Shown piece by piece: positions 1 through 8,727 of a stretch of DNA of 51,332 nt; the stretch's first letter is position 1; every line of letters starts with the position of its first letter. Source of the DNA: CAG-177 sp964587915. Its GTDB lineage: Bacteria > Bacillota > Clostridia > Oscillospirales > Acutalibacteraceae. The DNA is taken from positions 1 through 51,332 of the forward strand of contig CAZPMK010000012.1 of assembly GCA_964587915.1 (NCBI GenBank). The letters run 5' to 3'. Below the pieces are notes generated by a model. The model was not told where the DNA came from. It was given only the letters and a program-made list of their open reading frames with translations, and made no database searches. The position numbers and the translations under genes were made by a program.

Positions 1-55
1 TATCGCTACCAACGGATTTTGAGTCCGTCACGTCTGCCAATTCCATCACACCGGC
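1..55 (-). tRNA. tRNA-Leu (anticodon CAA), partial at the window edge
   Basis: Read on the minus strand, the sequence begins GCCGGTGTGATGGAATTGG, a bacterial tRNA-Leu acceptor and D-arm start. It continues into an anticodon stem ACGGA/TCCGT closing the loop CTCAAAA, so the anticodon is CAA, which decodes UUG. The variable arm, T arm and 3' end lie outside the window. The gene is transcribed away from the YfhO gene. Confidence 0.9.
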
Positions 56-157
56 TGATATCTCGCTTATTATAACGCATGATGACGAAAAAAGCAAGAA
101 AAATTTTTCTTTATTTTTGAGATTTTGAGAAAAGGGCGGTATTAACAGTTTGTTTAC

Positions 158-186
158 TTGAAATCGGGGCGATATTATGGTATATT
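158..186 (+). promoter_or_regulatory. Predicted sigma-A promoter of the YfhO gene
   Basis: A TTGAAA -35 box at 158-163 and a TATATT -10 box at 181-186 are 17 bases apart, with a TG extension just before the -10. The start codon at 230 follows after a GGAGG ribosome binding site near 216. Confidence 0.6.
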
Positions 187-229
187 AAATTGGATTTAAT
201 TAAAATAATATGTTCGGAGGATTCGGCAA

Positions 230-3151
230 ATGTCTGAGCTTAACAACAAAAAACGTTCCGGCATATCTCGATTTTTTGTCGGGAATTCTTATTGCTGGGC
301 AGCGTGTCTTTGTACCGTCGGCATAATGCTGCTGGTTTACTATTGCTATGACCTGTTCCCGTTTGGGGATACCACCATACTGCGGATGGACCTTTATCAC
401 CAATACGGTCCGCTCTTTGCAGAGCTTTACGACAGAATTACCGGCTTGAAGAGCCTTATCTATTCGTGGCAGACGGGTCTCGGTTCACCGTTCCTCGGCA
501 ACTATTTCAACTATCTTTCAAGCCCGAGTGCGATAATAATGCTTATTCTCGGTCATGAAAATATGCCCGAAGCGATTGCAGGCATGATTATCGCAAAGGC
601 GGCACTTGCGGCGGCGGCTTTTACTTATTATCTCAAAAAGTCGCAGGGCAGACACGATTTCATAACCGCCGCTTTCGGCGTGCTTTATGCGATGTGCGGC
701 TATTTTGTCGCTTATTATTGGAATGTAATGTGGATAGATGCAATGGTCTATTTTCCGCTTGTCATTCTCGGAATAGAATATATCATTAACCGCCGCAGTG
801 CGAAGATATATATTCCCTTCCTTGCACTCACTCTGCTTTCAAACTATTATATGGGATACATGGCCTGCATATTCTCGGTTCTGTATTTCCTTATGTATTA
901 TTTCGGAAAATATGATTTTGCGACCCTTGATTCCAAAACGCCGTACACCTATGACGAAAAAGGCAAGAAGGTTATCAACGTCAAGGACAGGCTGAAAAAC
1001 AGCATTTTCCTCAAGAGTGGCTTTACCTTTGCATTTTCGAGTATTGCCGCCGCCTGTCTTGTTGCGTTTTCGCTCATACCGACTTATATCATACTGAAAA
1101 GCTGTTCCGCAACCTCAGGCACGATGCCGCATGATTTCAAATCATATTATGATATTTTCGATTTCCTTGCAAATCATCTTGCAAGCGTTAATCCGACCAT
1201 ACGAAGCAGCGGAGACGATGTATTGCCCAATGTGTATTGCGGAATTGCCACCGTCATGCTTGTTCCGCTCTATCTCTTCACAAAGAGCGTTCCTCTCAAG
1301 GAGAAGATTGCAAATGTCGGCTTGCTCGGCGTGCTGTATATGAGCTTCAACTTCAATGTTCTCAACTATATTTGGCACGGCTTCCATTATCCCAATGACC
1401 TGCCTTACCGCTTTTCGTTTATGTATTCGTTCATTCTGCTCACTTTGGCATACAAGGCGTTCATACGCCTCAAGGAGTTTACGGGCAGACAGATACTCGG
1501 AACCGGTGTTGCGTTGCTCGGAGCGATAATTCTGATTCAAAAAATCGGCTCAAAGAATGTTGAAGATATCACGATAATAATCAGCATCATTTTTGCCGTC
1601 ACATATTGCCTTGTGTTCTTCCTCATGAAAGAAGAAAGATATCAGCGTTCGGCAATTGCGGTTCTGCTTTTGTGCTGTGTGATAGGCGAGGTTGCGTGTG
1701 CGAATACCGACCGCTACAGCATGAGCCAAACAAAGGAGAGCTTTGTGGGCGATTATGCCGAGTTCAGAGAGCTTAAAGAAAAGCTCGACGAATACGACGG
1801 CGGCACCGAATACCGCATGGAGCTTACGCATAACCGTGCAAGAATGGATCCCGCATGGTTCGGATATAACGGCATTTCAACGTTTTCTTCCATGGCGTAT
1901 GAAAAGCTCTCGAATGTTCAGAGCGATCTCGGTCTCAACGGAAATTATATCAACAGCTACACCTATAATCTTCAAACTCCCGTTTATAACATGATGCATT
2001 CGCTGAAATATATTGTCAAAAACAGCGACGACGCAACCTTGGTGGGTGATTATTACAACGAGCTGATGACCTCAGGCAAGTTTACCGCATACGAAAACAA
2101 GTATTGGCTTCCCATGGGAATGGCGGTAAACAGCGAAATCAAGGAGTGGATGACGGATTACAACAATCCGTTCACCGTACAGGGAGATTGGTTTGAATAC
2201 GCAACGGGTGTTTCCAACGTGTTCGGCATGATGGATATATCCGACATTTATTATTACAACATGGACGAGATAACCTCGGGTCTTGACACGGGCGATATCT
2301 ACTTCACAAAATCGGGCAGCGGCAGAGGAGAGCTTACCTTTGTTCTCACCGCTCCCGAAACGAAGCATTGCTATCTGTATGTAAATTCGTCGGCGTTTGA
2401 CAGCATATCCATAAGCAAGGGCGATTTGAATTACACGCAGAATACCGATGAGCCGTACATTTATGATTTGGGAATTGTTAATCCCGAGGACACGGTAAAT
2501 GTTCTTGTTTCAATCGAGGACAGCGAATACGGCTACATTGATTTTTATCCCTATTTTGTAAATTCGGAGGCTCTCAACGAGGGCTACGAAAAGCTCAACA
2601 GAGGCAGACTTAACATTACCTCGATGAGCGATACCAAAATCATCGGAACGGTTGAAAACGATAAGGACGGAGTTTTCTATTCCTCCGTACCCTATGATAA
2701 GGGCTGGACTGTTAAGATTGACGGCGTTGAAATCCCCGAGGAGGATTATATAGCTCTCGCCGAGGCATATCTTTGCTTTGAGCTTCCTGCGGGCAAGCAT
2801 ACCGTTGAAATGTCGTTCAAGCAAAGAGGACTTGCAGAGGGCATGATTATATCGGCTGCAACGCTGCTTATTCTCATTGCCGTTGCCGTTTATTTCTCAC
2901 GCAAGAAAAAGAGACTTCTCATGCTTCCTGAAACGGTGAGTCTTGAAGCTGAATTTGTACCGCAGGAGATGCAGGCAGAGCCGTCGGAGCTTCCCGAGCT
3001 TACGGATGAGCTTGAAGCGGTAACGCAGGATGTGCAGACTGAGGACATATCACAAGAGACGGCAGAACCCGAGGAACGGGAAGAGCAAATCGAGAAACAA
3101 CCGATTTTAACCGAAGAGGCTGACGAAGCACAAAACGAAGAAGCCGAATAA
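230..3151 (+). CDS. YfhO-family multi-pass membrane protein with acidic C-terminal tail
   Basis: This is a 973-residue integral membrane protein of the YfhO family, whose members have a GT-C glycosyltransferase-like layout. Bacillus YfhO is linked to glycosylation of lipoteichoic acid or other envelope glycans. The first 490 or so residues hold many hydrophobic helices, with the family's conserved early loop (RMDLYHQYGP near residue 54, SWQTGLGSP near 79). A large extracytoplasmic region follows (about 500-860), then a last membrane helix at about 869-889. The tail from about 890 to 973 is very rich in Glu and Thr and has a short Lys/Arg stop-transfer patch. The start is supported by GGAGG eight bases upstream. 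The gene stands alone and ends at a terminator shared with the converging permease. The sugar substrate cannot be told from sequence. The acidic tail looks like an add-on. Confidence 0.88.
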   Translation: MSELNNKKRSGISRFFVGNSYCWAACLCTVGIMLLVYYCYDLFPFGDTTILRMDLYHQYGPLFAELYDRITGLKSLIYSWQTGLGSPFLGNYFNYLSSPSAIIMLILGHENMPEAIAGMIIAKAALAAAAFTYYLKKSQGRHDFITAAFGVLYAMCGYFVAYYWNVMWIDAMVYFPLVILGIEYIINRRSAKIYIPFLALTLLSNYYMGYMACIFSVLYFLMYYFGKYDFATLDSKTPYTYDEKGKKVINVKDRLKNSIFLKSGFTFAFSSIAAACLVAFSLIPTYIILKSCSATSGTMPHDFKSYYDIFDFLANHLASVNPTIRSSGDDVLPNVYCGIATVMLVPLYLFTKSVPLKEKIANVGLLGVLYMSFNFNVLNYIWHGFHYPNDLPYRFSFMYSFILLTLAYKAFIRLKEFTGRQILGTGVALLGAIILIQKIGSKNVEDITIIISIIFAVTYCLVFFLMKEERYQRSAIAVLLLCCVIGEVACANTDRYSMSQTKESFVGDYAEFRELKEKLDEYDGGTEYRMELTHNRARMDPAWFGYNGISTFSSMAYEKLSNVQSDLGLNGNYINSYTYNLQTPVYNMMHSLKYIVKNSDDATLVGDYYNELMTSGKFTAYENKYWLPMGMAVNSEIKEWMTDYNNPFTVQGDWFEYATGVSNVFGMMDISDIYYYNMDEITSGLDTGDIYFTKSGSGRGELTFVLTAPETKHCYLYVNSSAFDSISISKGDLNYTQNTDEPYIYDLGIVNPEDTVNVLVSIEDSEYGYIDFYPYFVNSEALNEGYEKLNRGRLNITSMSDTKIIGTVENDKDGVFYSSVPYDKGWTVKIDGVEIPEEDYIALAEAYLCFELPAGKHTVEMSFKQRGLAEGMIISAATLLILIAVAVYFSRKKKRLLMLPETVSLEAEFVPQEMQAEPSELPELTDELEAVTQDVQTEDISQETAEPEEREEQIEKQPILTEEADEAQNEEAE

Positions 3152-3161
3152 CGGCATAAAG

Positions 3162-3205
3162 AAGCGGACAGGTAAGGCGAAAAACCGAACCTGTCCGCTT
3201 TTAAT
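3162..3205. terminator. Bidirectional intrinsic terminator
   Basis: The inverted repeat AAGCGGACAGGT (3162-3173) / ACCTGTCCGCTT (3189-3200) is perfect over 12 base pairs. A T run follows on the plus strand. It lies between the stops of the converging YfhO and permease genes and can serve both. Confidence 0.85.
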
Positions 3206-3209
3206 TTAT

Positions 3210-4583
3210 TTATTTCCAAATGAACCAGATGAGTAAATATCCCGTGATAACTGCCGAGAGAGTGAACGGTACGCCGTACTTCATAAAGGTGCTTGACTTA
3301 ACCTCATGACCCGCCTTGCGGAGAATACCGATGCCGGCGATGTTTGCACTTGCACCGATGGGTGTAAGGTTGCCGCCGAGCGTTGCACCGCAGAGCAGAC
3401 CGTAATACAGGAGCTTCGGCTCAATGCCGATATCTGCGGCAATTACGGGAACAATGGAAAGCATCGTTGCCGTGTAGGGAATGTTGTCAATGAACGCCGA
3501 AAGAATAACGGACATCCAAACGATTATTGTGTAAACAAGGAATGCCGAGCCTGAACCGAGATTTGCGATTGCAGAGCCGATAACGTCGATAACGCCCGCA
3601 CTCTTTATACCGCCGATAACGATGAAAAGACCGGTGAGAAGAACGATGGTGTAATAGTCGATTTCCTTAAACGCATTTTTGACAATATCCTTGTTCTTCT
3701 TTACAAAAAGCTCACTGATAATGCCGACAAGGAAAAACGCAATGCAGATAATGCCGTTTGTTATGCCGGGCTTGTAGAACTGACCCTCTGCGGCACCGTC
3801 CTTGTAAGGAATGAACGAAACGGCAATGAGCATCACTACCGTGCCGACAAGCAGGAAGGTGGGAAATTTATCCTCAACCTCTGTTCTGCCGGTGAATTCG
3901 ATTTTTTCGTTTTCCTTGCGGAACATGAACAGAATAATGAATGCACTGACAACCGCACCCGCTTCAACGACCCAGAACATACCGACTCTGCCGCTGTCAA
4001 CAAAGAAATCTGAGAAGTCGAGGTTTGCCGCCTTTGCAAGCAGGATTGAAGTTGTGTCGCCTACGAGCGTTGCCGCACCTTGCAAATTCGAGGAAACAGC
4101 AATGCAAATGATTGAGGAAACGGGGGAAATGTTGACCTTTTTGCAAAATGCCATTGCCACGGGAGCTATCATCAAAACGGTGGCAACATTGTCAACGAAT
4201 GCCGAAACGATACCGGCAAAGAGCGAAAGAGCAACAATCGCCCATTTTATATTGGGCATTTTTGAAATGAGGATATCCGACATGAGCTGCGGCATTTTCG
4301 ATTCGATGAAAAGATACACCGTACCCATCGTACCGGCTATCATCATGATTACGTTCCAGTCTATCTCACTCAAAGCGTCTGCAATGCCGTAGGAGTAGAC
4401 GGAAGAACCTATGTTGAAAAAGCCTTCGCCGAAAGCATCGGGAGCTACGGCGGAAACAATTCCGAGACCTATGAAAATCAGTGCAGAGCCGACGGTGACA
4501 TAGGGACGGATTTTTTGGAATGCCATCATGAGAATGTAGGTGACGGCAAAAATAATCAATGCCGTCAAAGTTATTTTGTCCAT
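3210..4583 (-). CDS. SLC13/ArsB/NhaD-type ion permease
   Basis: This 457-residue membrane protein belongs to the ion transporter superfamily that includes ArsB arsenite pumps, NhaD sodium/proton antiporters and SLC13 dicarboxylate carriers. It shows the internal repeat typical of the fold: a helix-breaking Asp-Asn motif in each half (DNVATV at residues 131-136 and DNIPYT at 366-371), plus a Gly/Asn-rich loop (GATLGGNLTPIGASANI, about 398-414) near the C-terminus. About eleven hydrophobic segments are visible. The start has a GGAG site, and a near-consensus promoter lies upstream with an operator-like inverted repeat across its -10. No arsR or arsC neighbour is present, so an arsenic role is not supported. 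A carboxylate or sodium substrate is equally possible. Confidence 0.8.
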   Translation of the reverse strand: MDKITLTALIIFAVTYILMMAFQKIRPYVTVGSALIFIGLGIVSAVAPDAFGEGFFNIGSSVYSYGIADALSEIDWNVIMMIAGTMGTVYLFIESKMPQLMSDILISKMPNIKWAIVALSLFAGIVSAFVDNVATVLMIAPVAMAFCKKVNISPVSSIICIAVSSNLQGAATLVGDTTSILLAKAANLDFSDFFVDSGRVGMFWVVEAGAVVSAFIILFMFRKENEKIEFTGRTEVEDKFPTFLLVGTVVMLIAVSFIPYKDGAAEGQFYKPGITNGIICIAFFLVGIISELFVKKNKDIVKNAFKEIDYYTIVLLTGLFIVIGGIKSAGVIDVIGSAIANLGSGSAFLVYTIIVWMSVILSAFIDNIPYTATMLSIVPVIAADIGIEPKLLYYGLLCGATLGGNLTPIGASANIAGIGILRKAGHEVKSSTFMKYGVPFTLSAVITGYLLIWFIWK

Positions 4584-4602
4584 TGATTCATCTCCTGTTG
4601 TT

Positions 4603-4627
4603 AGGTTATGCCTAAATTATATAACCT
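4603..4627. promoter_or_regulatory. Operator-like inverted repeat over the permease -10
   Basis: AGGTTAT (4603-4609) and ATAACCT (4621-4627) form a perfect 7-bp inverted repeat with an 11-base spacer. It spans the predicted -10 and transcription start of the permease gene. A second, nested repeat TTAGG/CCTAA lies at 4601-4615. This placement fits a repressor site, but the regulator is unknown. Confidence 0.4.
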
Positions 4628-4644
4628 GTATCAATAAAAGTCAA
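4616..4644 (-). promoter_or_regulatory. Predicted sigma-A promoter of the permease gene
   Basis: On the minus strand, TTGACT (4644-4639) and TATAAT (4621-4616) are separated by exactly 17 bases, about 33 bases upstream of the ATG at 4583. Confidence 0.75.
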
Positions 4645-4764
4645 GATTATAGATGAAATATGTGCAAAGTGTATATCTTTTTTGATATATTTTAGGCACA
4701 ATAGCTATAACAGTTATACATTGATAATATTACCGTTAAAATTGATTTTTCAGTTACGGCAACA

Positions 4765-4800
4765 ATTAAAACATCCCGAGAGCGATGTGCTTTCGGGATG
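4765..4800 (-). terminator. Intrinsic terminator after araA
   Basis: CATCCCGAGAG (4772-4782) pairs with CTTTCGGGATG (4790-4800): 11 base pairs with one wobble. On the minus strand the stem is followed by TTTTAATTG, directly after the araA stop. Confidence 0.8.
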
Positions 4801-4811
4801 AATTTACAATC

Positions 4812-6284
4812 TTATTTCAATTTCCAAATGAGATCCGAGAGAAGAAGCTGCTGCTTGAGAGCTTCAAAATCGGTTTTTTCGGATATGTGTACAAATTCGA
4901 TTTCCGCCATTTGTGCAAAATCCTCAAGCATTTGAGCGGTCGCATCATATGAAAGAACGGTATGGTGTGCTCCTCCTGCGGCTATCCACATTTTAGCACC
5001 CGTGCAAAGGTCGGGCATAGCTCTCCACATAACTCTCGCCACGGGGAGATTCGGCATATCCATTATCGGCTTTACCGCCTCAATATCCTGAACTATAAGA
5101 CGGAGCCTGCCTCCCATGTCAACGAGAGAAGCGACTGTGCCCTTTCCTGCCTTGCCCTCAAAAACGAGACGGGCGGGGTCTTTTTCATTCATGCCGATGC
5201 CGAGAGGATGAACCTCGATTTTCGGCTTATCCGCCGCAAGAGTCGGGCAGACCTCAAGCATATGAGCACCGAGAGAATATTCGTTTTCGGGCATGAGATG
5301 GTAGGTGTAATCCTCCATGAAGCCGCTTCCGCCGCCCATACCCTCTGTCATCGCCTTGATTATGCGGGTCATTGCGGCAACCTTCCAATCGCCCTCTCCG
5401 CCGTAGCCGTAGCCCTGCTCCATGAGCCGCTGACTTGCAAGCCCGGGAAGCTGTTCCATTCCGTAGAGATCCTCAAAGGTATTCGTGTACGCCTTTGCGC
5501 CCTCGCGGTCAAGCATACGCTTTATTGCAATTTCCTCTCTCGCCTGATAACGCACGGCATCGAGCTTATCGGTACAAAGGGTGTATTTTTCTTTGTAAAG
5601 CTCTACGAGAGAATTGATTTCCTCATCGGTGACGGCTGACATTTCACGAACAAGATCGCCGACGGCGTAGGTGTTGACCTGCCAGCCGAGCTTCATTTGA
5701 ACCTCGACCTTGTCGCCCTCGGTAACGGCAACGTTTCTCATGTTGTCGCCGAAACGCATTACTTTAAGAGACTTGCTTTCCGCATAGCCGACGGCACTTC
5801 TCATCCAAAGACCGAGCTCCTTGAGAACAGGCTCATCCTGCCAATAGCCCATGATGATTTTTCGGGGAAGTCTCATTCGTGCGCCGATAAAGCCGTGTTC
5901 ACGGTCGCCGTGTGCCGCCTGATTGAGATTCATGAAATCCATATCAATTTCTTCGTTGGGAATTTCACGGTTGTACTGCGTGGCAAAATGGCAGTAGGGC
6001 TTTTGCAAAAGAGAAAGTCCGTTTATCCACATTTTACTCGGGCTGAAGGTATGACACCACGTGACTATGCCCAAGCAGTTATCATTGTAATTCGCCTCTT
6101 TGATAACGGCGGTTATTTCTTCGCAGGTTTTGACCGTCGCTTTATAGATGAATCGGCAGGGGATATGCTCGCTCGAATCTATCTTTTCCGCCATTTCGCG
6201 TGCTCTTGCCGCAACGGTTTCGAGAACCTCGGGACCGTAGAGGTGCTGACTGCCGACGATAAACCAAAATTCTTTGTTCTTCAT
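4812..6284 (-). CDS. araA: L-arabinose isomerase
   Basis: AraA converts L-arabinose to L-ribulose in the cytoplasm, using a divalent metal (usually Mn2+). The 490-residue length matches the family (about 500). The metal and catalytic residues are recognisable: Glu297 in GYGGEGDW, Glu324 in GFMEDYTYH, His341 in LGAHMLEV, and the His-His of AGGAHHTVLS near residue 441. They line up with E306, E333, H350 and H450 of the E. coli enzyme. The reading frame is open for 32 more codons upstream, but the start at 6284 (MKNKEFWFIVG) is chosen because it has a GAGGG site just before it and matches the family N-terminus. The kinase gene stops 16 bases upstream, so the two are co-transcribed. No araD epimerase or AraR regulator gene lies in the window. 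Confidence 0.95.
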   Translation of the reverse strand: MKNKEFWFIVGSQHLYGPEVLETVAARAREMAEKIDSSEHIPCRFIYKATVKTCEEITAVIKEANYNDNCLGIVTWCHTFSPSKMWINGLSLLQKPYCHFATQYNREIPNEEIDMDFMNLNQAAHGDREHGFIGARMRLPRKIIMGYWQDEPVLKELGLWMRSAVGYAESKSLKVMRFGDNMRNVAVTEGDKVEVQMKLGWQVNTYAVGDLVREMSAVTDEEINSLVELYKEKYTLCTDKLDAVRYQAREEIAIKRMLDREGAKAYTNTFEDLYGMEQLPGLASQRLMEQGYGYGGEGDWKVAAMTRIIKAMTEGMGGGSGFMEDYTYHLMPENEYSLGAHMLEVCPTLAADKPKIEVHPLGIGMNEKDPARLVFEGKAGKGTVASLVDMGGRLRLIVQDIEAVKPIMDMPNLPVARVMWRAMPDLCTGAKMWIAAGGAHHTVLSYDATAQMLEDFAQMAEIEFVHISEKTDFEALKQQLLLSDLIWKLK

Positions 6285-6300
6285 GTTACGTGTCCCTCTT

Positions 6301-7890
6301 TCAAAAGGCTTCAACCGCCGCTTTTTCCGCAGGAAGGCTGTTCTTGTAGTTTTCAAGGAATTTTTTGAAGCCGGCAACATCCTCGGGATCGGGCTTTACT
6401 TCAAAGGCATCCTCGGTTGAAAATACTCTGTCGTTCAAATAATCCTCGAGAGATTCGCCGTCACGCTTGTTTTTCATATATGAAGCAAGCAAGGCAATTC
6501 CCCACGGGCCGCCCTCTCCGGCTGTTTTCATGACGGAAACGGGAGCTTCGAGAGCCGCCGACATGATTTTCTGACCCGCAAGAGGTGCTTTGAAATAGCC
6601 GCCGTGACCGAGGAGCTTATCAATCTTGACCTGTTCATCGGCAAGTATTTCCATGCCGATGCTGAGAGTTGCCGCCGCAGAGCAGAGCTGTGCTCTTGCA
6701 AAGTTCGGCAAATCGAATTTTGCTTCGGGTCCGCGCAGGAACATGGGCTTACCGCTGTCAAGTCCCGTGATAACCTCGCCCGAAAGATAGTTGAATGCAA
6801 CGAGACCGCCGCAATCCTTGTCGCCCTCGAGAGCCGATTCAAACATTTTGTCAAGCACCTTGTATATGCTTATATCCATGCCGAGAGCGTTGCACATTGA
6901 AGTGAATATTCCTGCCCATGCATCTATTTCACCCGAGCAGTTGTTGCAGTGAACCATTGCAACGGGCTTGCCCGACGGAGTTGTTACCATGTCGATTTCG
7001 GGATAGAGCTTTGAAAGCGGCTTTTCAAGCACGACCATGAGGAATATTGACGTACCTGCGGAAATATTGCCCGTTCTGACGGCAACCGAATTTGTTGCAA
7101 CCATTCCCGTGCCCGCATCACCCTCGGGAGGACAAAGGGGTACGCCCGAGAGAAATTCGCCCGTCGGGTCAAGCAGAGCCGCACCCTCGGCGGTAAGAAC
7201 GCCCGCATTTTCACCTGCCGATGCAACCTTGGGGAGAATATCGGAAATCTTCCACGAGAAGCCGTATTCCGCAGTGCATTCGTCGAATTTTTTGAGCATG
7301 GCGGCATCGTAGTCATTGATAGTGCTGTCTATGGGGAACATTCCCGATGCTTCGCCGACACCGATAATTTTTTCGCCCGTCAGACGGTAGTGAACATAGG
7401 CGGCAAGGGTAGCAATGTAATCAATGCTTCCCACGTGCTCCTCCTTGTTGAGAATCGCCTGATAAAGATGGGCTATGCTCCAGCGTTGAGGAATGTTGAA
7501 ATCAAAGAGAGCGGTGAGCTTTTCTGCGGCCTGTGCGGTAATGGTGTTACGCCATGTACGGAACTCGGCAAGCTGATTTCCGTCTTTGTCAAAGGCGAGA
7601 TATCCGTGCATCATGCCGCTGATACCCATTGAACCGACCGTTTCGAGCTTTACGCCGTATTTTTCCGAAACATTCTTTTTAAGAGCGGCAAAGGATGCCT
7701 GCAATCCCTCAAAAACCTCATCGAGGGAATAGGTCCATACGCCGTTTTTGTATGAGTTTTCCCAATCAAAGCTGCCCGAGGCGAGCGGAACGCCCGAAAG
7801 GTCAACCAAAACGGATTTAATTCTTGTTGAGCCGAATTCGATTCCGAGGGAGGTTTGTGCATTTAAGATGATGCTTTTTATGTTATCCAT
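6301..7890 (-). CDS. araB: FGGY-family carbohydrate kinase, probable L-ribulokinase
   Basis: This 529-residue kinase has the two-domain FGGY/ASKHA fold. The first phosphate loop is near the N-terminus (LGIEFGSTRIKSVLVD). The central segment GDAGTGMVATNSVAVRTG followed by SAGTSIF matches the second domain of ribulokinase-like enzymes, and GHGGYFK near residue 435 is the adenosine-site glycine turn. Placement directly upstream of araA argues that the substrate is L-ribulose, giving L-ribulose-5-phosphate. An in-frame ATG exists at 7911. The start at 7890 is preferred because the promoter would begin transcription near 7919, leaving no room for a ribosome site before 7911; the GGATG at about 7900 can serve 7890. 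Related FGGY kinases act on xylulose or other sugars, so the substrate rests on context. Confidence 0.8.
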   Translation of the reverse strand: MDNIKSIILNAQTSLGIEFGSTRIKSVLVDLSGVPLASGSFDWENSYKNGVWTYSLDEVFEGLQASFAALKKNVSEKYGVKLETVGSMGISGMMHGYLAFDKDGNQLAEFRTWRNTITAQAAEKLTALFDFNIPQRWSIAHLYQAILNKEEHVGSIDYIATLAAYVHYRLTGEKIIGVGEASGMFPIDSTINDYDAAMLKKFDECTAEYGFSWKISDILPKVASAGENAGVLTAEGAALLDPTGEFLSGVPLCPPEGDAGTGMVATNSVAVRTGNISAGTSIFLMVVLEKPLSKLYPEIDMVTTPSGKPVAMVHCNNCSGEIDAWAGIFTSMCNALGMDISIYKVLDKMFESALEGDKDCGGLVAFNYLSGEVITGLDSGKPMFLRGPEAKFDLPNFARAQLCSAAATLSIGMEILADEQVKIDKLLGHGGYFKAPLAGQKIMSAALEAPVSVMKTAGEGGPWGIALLASYMKNKRDGESLEDYLNDRVFSTEDAFEVKPDPEDVAGFKKFLENYKNSLPAEKAAVEAF

Positions 7891-7925
7891 GGGTACAACA
7901 CATCCAATCATAATAATATAGTATT

Positions 7926-7954
7926 ATAATAGCAAATCGAACAGGTGCAGTCAA
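7926..7954 (-). promoter_or_regulatory. Predicted promoter of the araB-araA operon
   Basis: On the minus strand, TTGACT (7954-7949) is followed 17 bases later by TATTAT (7931-7926). It lies back to back with the lipoprotein promoter at 7993. No AraR-like operator was recognised. Confidence 0.65.
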
Positions 7955-7992
7955 GAAAAATCATATATTTTTGTGCAAAAAACAAACCGCAC

Positions 7993-8021
7993 TTGATTTT
8001 TAGAAGTATATGTGATAAAAT
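7993..8021 (+). promoter_or_regulatory. Predicted extended -10 promoter of the lipoprotein gene
   Basis: TTGATT (7993-7998) and TAAAAT (8016-8021) are 17 bases apart, with TG-A before the -10 box. The same extended form, TGNTAAAAT, recurs at 39657 and 42864. Confidence 0.65.
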
Positions 8022-8048
8022 CAAGAAAAAAACGAGAGGATAATTTTT

Positions 8049-8669
8049 ATGAAAAAGATAATTTCAATTATATTGGCGTTGGCTTGCATTATGTGCGTTT
8101 TTGCTTCTTGCGGCGATGAAGCCGAAAAAGAGCCGCAGGTACTCACATCGGGCGACTACAGCTATGTTGTGCTCGAGGACGGAACGGTTAAAATCACAAA
8201 GTACAACGGCACGCAGGATATTCTTGAAATGGATATACCCTCCGAAATCGACGGCAAAACGGTTACGGTTATCGGCAAGGAGTCCTTTGCCGGGGCAACG
8301 GGACTTACCATTGTCAATTTCCCCGAGGGACTTCTCACAATCGAGGAGCGTGCTTTTGCGGACAGCTCCGTAAAAAAGGTATTTCTCAACAGTTCGAGAA
8401 ACCTCAAGGAAATTCCGACCGAGGCATTCCGCAACTGCCTTAACCTTGTTCAGGTTGATTTTCCCTCAAGCCTTGAAACCGTTAAGGATGAGGCGTTTTG
8501 TTACTGCTTGAATCTTTTGGCGGTAACCTTCAGAGGAAATACCGAGGGAATTGAGCCTCTTGCGTTTGATGCCTGCCAAAAGATGACTATATACACCAAA
8601 GAGGGCATGGATAATGTAGTCAAATTCGCAAACGAGAATGATATTGAATGCAAAATTATTAGTATCTGA
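8049..8669 (+). CDS. Lipoprotein with BspA-type leucine-rich repeats
   Basis: This is a 206-residue predicted lipoprotein. A Lys-Lys start and hydrophobic stretch lead to the lipobox FASC, with lipidation expected on Cys21. Residues about 60-190 hold several LRR_5 (BspA-like) repeats of the form 'ΦtxIgxxAFxxCxxLxxVxFPxsL': SFAGATGL, AFADSSVKK, AFRNCLNL and AFCYCLNL are the repeat cores. BspA-type repeats occur in surface proteins that bind host or bacterial ligands. With only four to five repeats and no catalytic domain, this is a small cell-surface binding or scaffold protein anchored on the outer face of the membrane. GAGAGGA precedes the ATG. The stop is followed by a hairpin that overlaps the start of the symporter gene. 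Confidence 0.8.
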   Translation: MKKIISIILALACIMCVFASCGDEAEKEPQVLTSGDYSYVVLEDGTVKITKYNGTQDILEMDIPSEIDGKTVTVIGKESFAGATGLTIVNFPEGLLTIEERAFADSSVKKVFLNSSRNLKEIPTEAFRNCLNLVQVDFPSSLETVKDEAFCYCLNLLAVTFRGNTEGIEPLAFDACQKMTIYTKEGMDNVVKFANENDIECKIISI

Positions 8670-8687
8670 TTTCAGTAAATAATAAAC

Positions 8688-8727
8688 CGGTCTGTCGCTT
8701 CATATATTTTTTTGAGGTGACAGACCG
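8688..8727 (+). promoter_or_regulatory. Hairpin overlapping the symporter ribosome site and start codon
   Basis: CGGTCTGTC (8688-8696) pairs perfectly with GACAGACCG (8719-8727). The 3' arm runs from the end of the GAGGTGA ribosome site to the first base of the GTG start codon, so the folded RNA would hinder initiation. A T-rich stretch follows inside the gene, so it might also weakly terminate transcription. Confidence 0.5.

Noticed and set aside
3210..4583. Arsenite efflux pump ArsB
   Set aside because: The fold is shared, but there is no arsR, arsA or arsC nearby; the more general permease label is safer.
4962..6368. Long plus-strand open frames opposite araA (225 and 223 codons)
   Set aside because: They are antisense shadows of a clear araA gene, have no ribosome site, and show unnatural composition rich in His, Arg and Cys.
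8660..8727. Glycine riboswitch before the AGCS symporter
   Set aside because: The space is too short and none of the tandem aptamer motifs is present.
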